Part shown: one piece after another, positions 13,206 through 16,353 of the stretch
Position numbering within the stretch: the first letter of the stretch is position 1
Layout of the letters: each line of letters opens with the position of its first letter
DNA from: an uncultured Eubacteriales bacterium
GTDB lineage: Bacteria > Bacillota > Clostridia > Oscillospirales > CAG-272
NCBI GenBank assembly: GCA_958352145.1
Contig: CATWNM010000042.1
Coordinates: forward strand, 1-16,353
Length of the DNA stretch: 16,353 bases
Direction: 5' to 3'
Notes under the pieces: model-generated
Seen by the model: the letters and a program-made list of their open reading frames with translations, nothing else
The model's database searches: none
Told to the model about the DNA's origin: nothing
Position numbers and translations under genes: made by a program

Positions 13206-13739
13206 TTATTTGCAGAATTCGTCGATATAGCGGGAGATCGCATCCGATATGATCCGGATCGCTTCATCGGGACCGCTGACTTCGTTGACGGCGGTCTCTT
13301 TATTTTCAAGCGCTTTATATACGCTGAAAAAGTGGCGCATTTCGTCAAAAATATGTGCGGGGAGTTCGGAAATGCTCCGGTACTGGTTGTAGGTTGGATC
13401 ATTGAATGGGATCGCAATGATTTTCTCGTCGTTTCGATCGTTGTCGATCATGGATATGACGCCGATCGGGTAACACCGGACAAGCGTCATCGGTTCGATG
13501 GATTCGCTGCACAGCACGAGCACGTCGAGCGGGTCATTGTCGTCGCCGTAGGTGCGCGGGATAAAGCCGTAATTGGCCGGATAGTGCGTCGAGGTATACA
13601 GAATACGATCCAGGCGAAGCAGGCCGCATTCCTTGTCGAGTTCATATTTTTTCTTTGAGCCTTTGGTGATCTCAATCACGCATTCAAAGTCCGCCGGCGT
13701 AATGCGTTTTGGATTCATATCGTGCCAAATGTTGCCCAT
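13206..13739 (-). CDS. ppa: Inorganic pyrophosphatase, family I
   Basis: The product is a 177-residue soluble enzyme that hydrolyses pyrophosphate and pulls biosynthetic reactions forward. Typical active-site stretches are KKYELDK near the start, YPANYGFIPRTYGDDNDPLD with its Tyr and acidic metal ligands, and later the MIDNDRNDEKIIA segment. The ATG at 13739 is chosen over one at 13796 because AGGA lies 6 nt before it. The predicted promoter (-10 at 13775-13780) would also start transcription downstream of 13796. It is the first gene of ppa-hom. Confidence 0.95.
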   Translation of the reverse strand: MGNIWHDMNPKRITPADFECVIEITKGSKKKYELDKECGLLRLDRILYTSTHYPANYGFIPRTYGDDNDPLDVLVLCSESIEPMTLVRCYPIGVISMIDNDRNDEKIIAIPFNDPTYNQYRSISELPAHIFDEMRHFFSVYKALENKETAVNEVSGPDEAIRIISDAISRYIDEFCK

Positions 13740-13774
13740 ATCGCTTCCTGCCTTTCCAAAACCGGTTTTAGTAT

Positions 13775-13804
13775 ATTTTACCATAGTATCCGGCATTTTT
13801 TCAA
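13775..13804 (-). promoter_or_regulatory. Promoter of ppa-hom
   Basis: On the minus strand TTGAAA (13799-13804) and TAAAAT (13775-13780) are separated by 18 nt. The predicted start near 13768 leaves a leader of about 30 nt before the pyrophosphatase ATG. Confidence 0.65.
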
Positions 13805-13959
13805 TCCTATTTTAAAAAAAGCCGAAATCTATGGAATTTTCATAAAAAAAAGGATAAATCGAGGCGCGGGATGTACATGTCTGCCGGGCTTTGATTGCAA
13901 AATAATGATTTCCGGCATAAGAAGCGCCAAGTGCCCGCGCCGCGGGGCTTTTACGTAAA

Positions 13960-13984
13960 AAGAGAGCCGGTATCCGGCTCTCTT
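13960..13984 (-). terminator. Minus-strand terminator without an identified upstream gene
   Basis: AAGAGAGCCGG (13960-13970) pairs perfectly with CCGGCTCTCTT (13974-13984) around a 3-nt loop. On the minus strand the stem runs into TTTTTACG, a proper intrinsic terminator. On the plus strand it is followed by GGGCGG, so it is not active that way. No minus-strand gene lies ahead of it before the his promoter region. Confidence 0.7.
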
Positions 13985-14170
13985 GGGCGGAAAAAAGACA
14001 CTCGCGGGCAAAGTGGAGGAATAGTTTGCCGCCCATTCTTAATATATGCGGCGCGCTGGAAAAGGTGCAGGACGGGGACATATTTTTGCGTGCGCCGTTT
14101 TGCGCCGAGGCGTTTTGACTGACGCGGTCCAAAAATGCTGAAAAAAATTCAGTTTTTTTGCAGCAGCCCA
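13985..14170. other. Spacer with strong secondary structure, no assigned gene
   Basis: Within the 436-nt gap between ppa and the his operon, several inverted repeats occur: GGGCGG/CCGCCC (about 13985-13990 and 14029-14034), GGCAAA/TTTGCC inside it, CGGCGC/GCGCCG spanning about 14046-14099, and TGCTGAAAAAAA/TTTTTTT-G-CAGCA (14136-14165). A plus-strand frame of 30 codons starts at TTG 14026, 6 nt after GGAGG. The minus strand ends in the terminator at 13960-13984. A small RNA on the minus strand or a short peptide on the plus strand could be here; neither is proven. Confidence 0.35.
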
Positions 14171-14199
14171 TTGACTTTAGCGAAGTAGAGTGCTACAAT
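14171..14199 (+). promoter_or_regulatory. Promoter of the histidine operon
   Basis: TTGACT (14171-14176) and TACAAT (14194-14199) are separated by 17 nt, with TGC directly before the -10. Between and over them sits TAGC-N10-GCTA (14178-14181/14192-14195), a weak candidate operator for the TrpR-like first gene. The leader is only about 27 nt, too short for a T-box or attenuator. Confidence 0.8.
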
Positions 14200-14232
14200 A
14201 ATAAAGTAAAATTCCGAAAGGCGGGTTTGCGT

Positions 14233-14538
14233 ATGGATAAACTGCACAGTGAAGCGGTGGACGGCCTGTTTCGGGCGATTCTCACGCTCCGTACGGTGGA
14301 GGAATGCTATCATTTTTTCGAGGATGCCTGTACGATCAATGAAATCCTGGAAATATCGCAGCGTTTCAGCGTGGCACGGATGCTGGACGAGGGGCGCGTG
14401 TACAGCGAGGTTTCAAGAGAGACCGGCGCAAGCACGGCTACGATCAGCCGTGTCAACAAATGCCTGAATTACGGCAGCGGTGGCTATCGGCTGGCGCTCG
14501 ATCGTCTGCGCGGCGGGGAGGATAAGGATGGCGCTTGA
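14233..14538 (+). CDS. TrpR-like regulator of the YerC/YecD family (putative histidine regulator)
   Basis: The product is a 101-residue all-helical DNA-binding protein related to the tryptophan repressor. Residues about 32-80 include the family core (DACTINEILEISQRFSVARML) and the helix-turn-helix YSEVSRETGASTATISRV. Members of this group in Firmicutes are thought to respond to an amino acid; placement as first gene of a his operon suggests histidine. The ATG at 14233 follows a weak GGCGGG ribosome binding site and gives the normal family length, while upstream in-frame starts overlap the promoter. It overlaps hisZ by 11 nt, so regulator and enzymes are made from one message and the control is probably a feedback loop. 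Confidence 0.85.
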   Translation: MDKLHSEAVDGLFRAILTLRTVEECYHFFEDACTINEILEISQRFSVARMLDEGRVYSEVSRETGASTATISRVNKCLNYGSGGYRLALDRLRGGEDKDGA

Positions 14539-15649
14539 AAACGTTCTGAAATATGAAGAGACGGTTGTATTTCGCCTGCGCGCGCTGTATAAAAAGTACG
14601 GCTATTCCCAGTTCAAAATGAGTAAATTCGAGGAATATGATTTTTACGTGCGCAATAAGGATTTTCTCATCAGCGACCGGATTATCACATTCAACGATAC
14701 CAATGGGCGGCTGATGGCGCTGAAACCGGATGTGACGCTTTCTATCGTTAAAAATGCGGCGCCGCTCTGCGGCGCTACGCAAAAGCTGTATTATAATGAA
14801 AATGTTTACCGCGTATCAGACGGTACGCATGCGTTTCGGGAAATCATGCAGGCGGGGCTGGAATGCATCGGCGACGTCGATTTGTATAGCGAATGCGAGG
14901 TTGTTTCACTCGCTTTGCGCAGTCTTGCTACGATTTCGGACGGCTATGTGCTCGCGCTGTCGCATACGGGTGTCGCCTCCGGCCTGCTTGCGGACAGCGG
15001 GCTGGATGGCCGGGCGTGCGAACGTGTGCTCGCTTGTCTTGGTGAGCGCAATCCGCACGGCATTCGGGAAGCGTTTGCCGGCGCTTGCGGCGGCGAGGAG
15101 GCCTGCGAGCGACTCTGCGTGCTTTCGCAGATGTACGGAGAGCCGTCGGAGATATTTGCGCGTCTTGAGCCGCTTTGTACAAATGGTGAATCTCGCGCAG
15201 CGGTTTCCGAACTTCGATCGGTCTGCAAAGCGCTTGCGGCCGAGGGGCTTGCCGGGCGTGTGCGCCTTGACTTTTCGGTGGCGAACAATATGGATTACTA
15301 CAGCGGTCTTGTTTTTCGCGGATTTGTGGGCGGCGTGCCGGCCGGCGTGCTTTCGGGCGGACGCTATGACCGTTTGATGCAGCGGCTCGGCAAAAAGGCC
15401 GGCGCAATCGGTTTTGCCGTGTATTTGGATCAGATCGAGCGGCTCGGCGGCGGACGCTCGCCTTACGATGTGGATACGCTGCTGCTTTATTCAGAAGAGG
15501 AGGACGCTGCGCGCGTACTCGGCGCCGTCGGCAGGCTTTCGGCCGAGGGGAAGGTATTTGCGGCGCGCGCCGTGCCGGACGGGCTGCGTTATCGCAGGCT
15601 GGTCAAGCTTGCAGGAGGGAGGATCGAAGTCGTTGAACACATGGATTAA
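14528..15649 (+). CDS. hisZ: ATP phosphoribosyltransferase regulatory subunit HisZ
   Basis: The product is a 373-residue paralogue of the histidyl-tRNA synthetase catalytic core that lacks aminoacylation activity and assembles with short HisG to form the first enzyme of histidine synthesis and give it feedback control. Class II synthetase-like stretches are present: LKPDVTLSIVK (65-75), KLYYNENVYR (86-95), REIMQAGLECIG (104-115) and, late, SGGRYDRLMQRLG. It has no anticodon-binding domain as in true HisRS, which agrees with its length. GGAGG lies 7 nt before the ATG at 14528, inside the end of the regulator gene. It overlaps hisG by 17 nt. Confidence 0.93.
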   Translation: MALENVLKYEETVVFRLRALYKKYGYSQFKMSKFEEYDFYVRNKDFLISDRIITFNDTNGRLMALKPDVTLSIVKNAAPLCGATQKLYYNENVYRVSDGTHAFREIMQAGLECIGDVDLYSECEVVSLALRSLATISDGYVLALSHTGVASGLLADSGLDGRACERVLACLGERNPHGIREAFAGACGGEEACERLCVLSQMYGEPSEIFARLEPLCTNGESRAAVSELRSVCKALAAEGLAGRVRLDFSVANNMDYYSGLVFRGFVGGVPAGVLSGGRYDRLMQRLGKKAGAIGFAVYLDQIERLGGGRSPYDVDTLLLYSEEEDAARVLGAVGRLSAEGKVFAARAVPDGLRYRRLVKLAGGRIEVVEHMD

Positions 15650-16271
15650 TATCGCGCTGCCCAAAGGGCGGCTTGGCGAGAAGGCTTATGCCGCGTTTGA
15701 GGCAGCGGGCTACGACTGTCCCTCGATCCGCGAGAACAATCGAAAGCTGATCTTTGAAAATCCGGCGGCAGGCGTGCGTTTTTTCTGGGTCAAGCCGTCG
15801 GACGTCGCGATCTATGTCGAGCGCGGCGCGGCGGATATCGGCGTATGCGGCAAGGACATTTTGCTCGAGTATGCGCCGCGCGTATATGAGCTTTTGGATC
15901 TTGGGATGGGCCGGTGCCGCATGGCGGTTGCCGCAAAGACCGGTTTTTGCGATGATCCCGAACGGACGCTGCGCGTAGCAACGAAATTTTCGACGATTGC
16001 GCAGCGCTATTATGCGGAAAAATGCCGGGACATCGATATCATTCATCTGAATGGTTCGATCGAGCTTGCGCCGATCCTCGGGCTTTCGGATGTGATTGTG
16101 GACATTGTGGAAACGGGCGCTACGCTGAAGGAGAACAACCTTGAGCCGGTCGAAACGATCGTAGAAATCAGCGCGCGCCTGATTGTCAATCAGGCGAGTT
16201 TTCAGTTTAAAAGTGAAAAAATTATGGAAATCGCTGCCGCGCTCGACGGCAAAAAGGCAGGTACAGTATGA
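15633..16271 (+). CDS. hisG: ATP phosphoribosyltransferase catalytic subunit, short form
   Basis: The product is a 212-residue enzyme that joins ATP and PRPP to give phosphoribosyl-ATP, the committed step of histidine synthesis. It is the short HisG form that needs HisZ, encoded just upstream. Landmarks are ALPKGRLG (8-15), the RGAADIGVCGKDIL segment (64-77) and the PRPP-binding DIVETGATL (157-165). The long-form C-terminal regulatory domain is absent. The likely start is TTG at 15633, preceded by a double GGAGGGAGG; the frame gives NTWINIALPK right after it, which is the usual N-terminus, and no in-frame ATG is closer. It overlaps hisZ by 17 nt and hisD by 4 nt. Confidence 0.94.
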   Translation: MNTWINIALPKGRLGEKAYAAFEAAGYDCPSIRENNRKLIFENPAAGVRFFWVKPSDVAIYVERGAADIGVCGKDILLEYAPRVYELLDLGMGRCRMAVAAKTGFCDDPERTLRVATKFSTIAQRYYAEKCRDIDIIHLNGSIELAPILGLSDVIVDIVETGATLKENNLEPVETIVEISARLIVNQASFQFKSEKIMEIAAALDGKKAGTV

Positions 16272-16353
16272 TTAAAATTTTTAAATACGGCGAGGTAGAC
16301 AACAGTGCGCTTTTTGCCCGTACGGACGCTTCTGCGAACGTGGAGGACGCGGT
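16268..16353 (+). CDS. hisD: Histidinol dehydrogenase, N-terminal fragment
   Basis: An ATG overlapping the hisG stop (ATGA) opens a frame that runs off the window after 28 codons (MIKIFKYGEV, then FARTDASANVEDA). The opening with a short strand followed by FAR and an acidic stretch is how clostridial histidinol dehydrogenases begin, and hisD after hisG is a common order. HisD performs the last two oxidations from histidinol to histidine. Only the very N-terminus is visible, so the call rests on position plus resemblance. Confidence 0.75.
   Translation, partial: MIKIFKYGEVDNSALFARTDASANVEDA

Noticed and set aside
11923..13230. 435-codon plus-strand open frame opposite homoserine dehydrogenase
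   Set aside because: It is the antisense of hom, which has clear family motifs, a ribosome binding site and a promoter-led operon. The plus frame is Arg/Ala-rich, has no recognisable domain and no proper start.
13812..14171. 119-codon minus-strand frame between ppa and the his operon
   Set aside because: It passes through an intrinsic terminator and the ppa promoter region, with a composition unlike the neighbouring genes.
14200..14232. T-box or attenuator ahead of the his operon
   Set aside because: The predicted leader is only about 27 nt and holds no stem or terminator.

Overview
The window looks like a chromosomal segment of an anaerobic Firmicute of the class Clostridia. The evidence is the roughly 50% GC coding sequence with AT-rich spacers, strong GGAGG ribosome binding sites, a CIRCE-controlled groES-groEL pair, the short-form HisG plus HisZ arrangement, a TrpR-type YerC regulator, sodium/alanine (AGCS) and MATE transporters, and consensus sigma-A promoters with many extended -10 elements. 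The exact family cannot be fixed from sequence alone. I saw no insertion sequence, phage module or CRISPR array.

Layout, left to right. The window opens with the 3' end of a TSUP (TauE/SafE) permease. A minus-strand tRNA-Leu(UAA) / tRNA-fMet(CAU) unit follows, with its own promoter and terminator. An AraC-type regulator overlaps a shikimate-kinase-like gene, and after it comes a spacer (2268-2692) that appears to encode a structured, terminated RNA. On the minus strand lie methylglyoxal synthase, a D-2-hydroxyacid dehydrogenase and an alpha/beta hydrolase (transcribed hydrolase, then dehydrogenase, then mgsA), and upstream of them a solitary ImmA/IrrE metallopeptidase. On the plus strand, a MATE exporter is preceded by a perfect 35-bp palindrome at its promoter.

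A minus-strand zinc-ribbon/TM2 membrane protein and a plus-strand small XRE repressor are divergent and share two matching TGACA-N9-TGTCA operators. A long bidirectional terminator separates the repressor from groEL-groES (minus). An AGCS symporter (plus) runs tail-to-tail into a broken small ORF with a possible ACT-like fold, located downstream of homoserine dehydrogenase and pyrophosphatase (ppa then hom, minus). The window ends in a histidine operon: TrpR-like regulator, hisZ, hisG and the start of hisD, all translationally coupled.

Functionally this is mostly housekeeping and metabolism: translation initiation and leucine decoding tRNAs, chaperonin, threonine/methionine branch point, pyrophosphate removal, histidine synthesis and amino-acid uptake. 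Interspersed are small locally regulated modules. The parts most worth a second look are the pseudoknot-capable RNA candidate at 2354-2507, the stop-interrupted ORF at 11464-11856 that overlaps the symporter gene antisense, the two-operator TM2/XRE switch, the palindrome in front of the MATE gene, and a minus-strand terminator near 13960 with no gene ahead of it.
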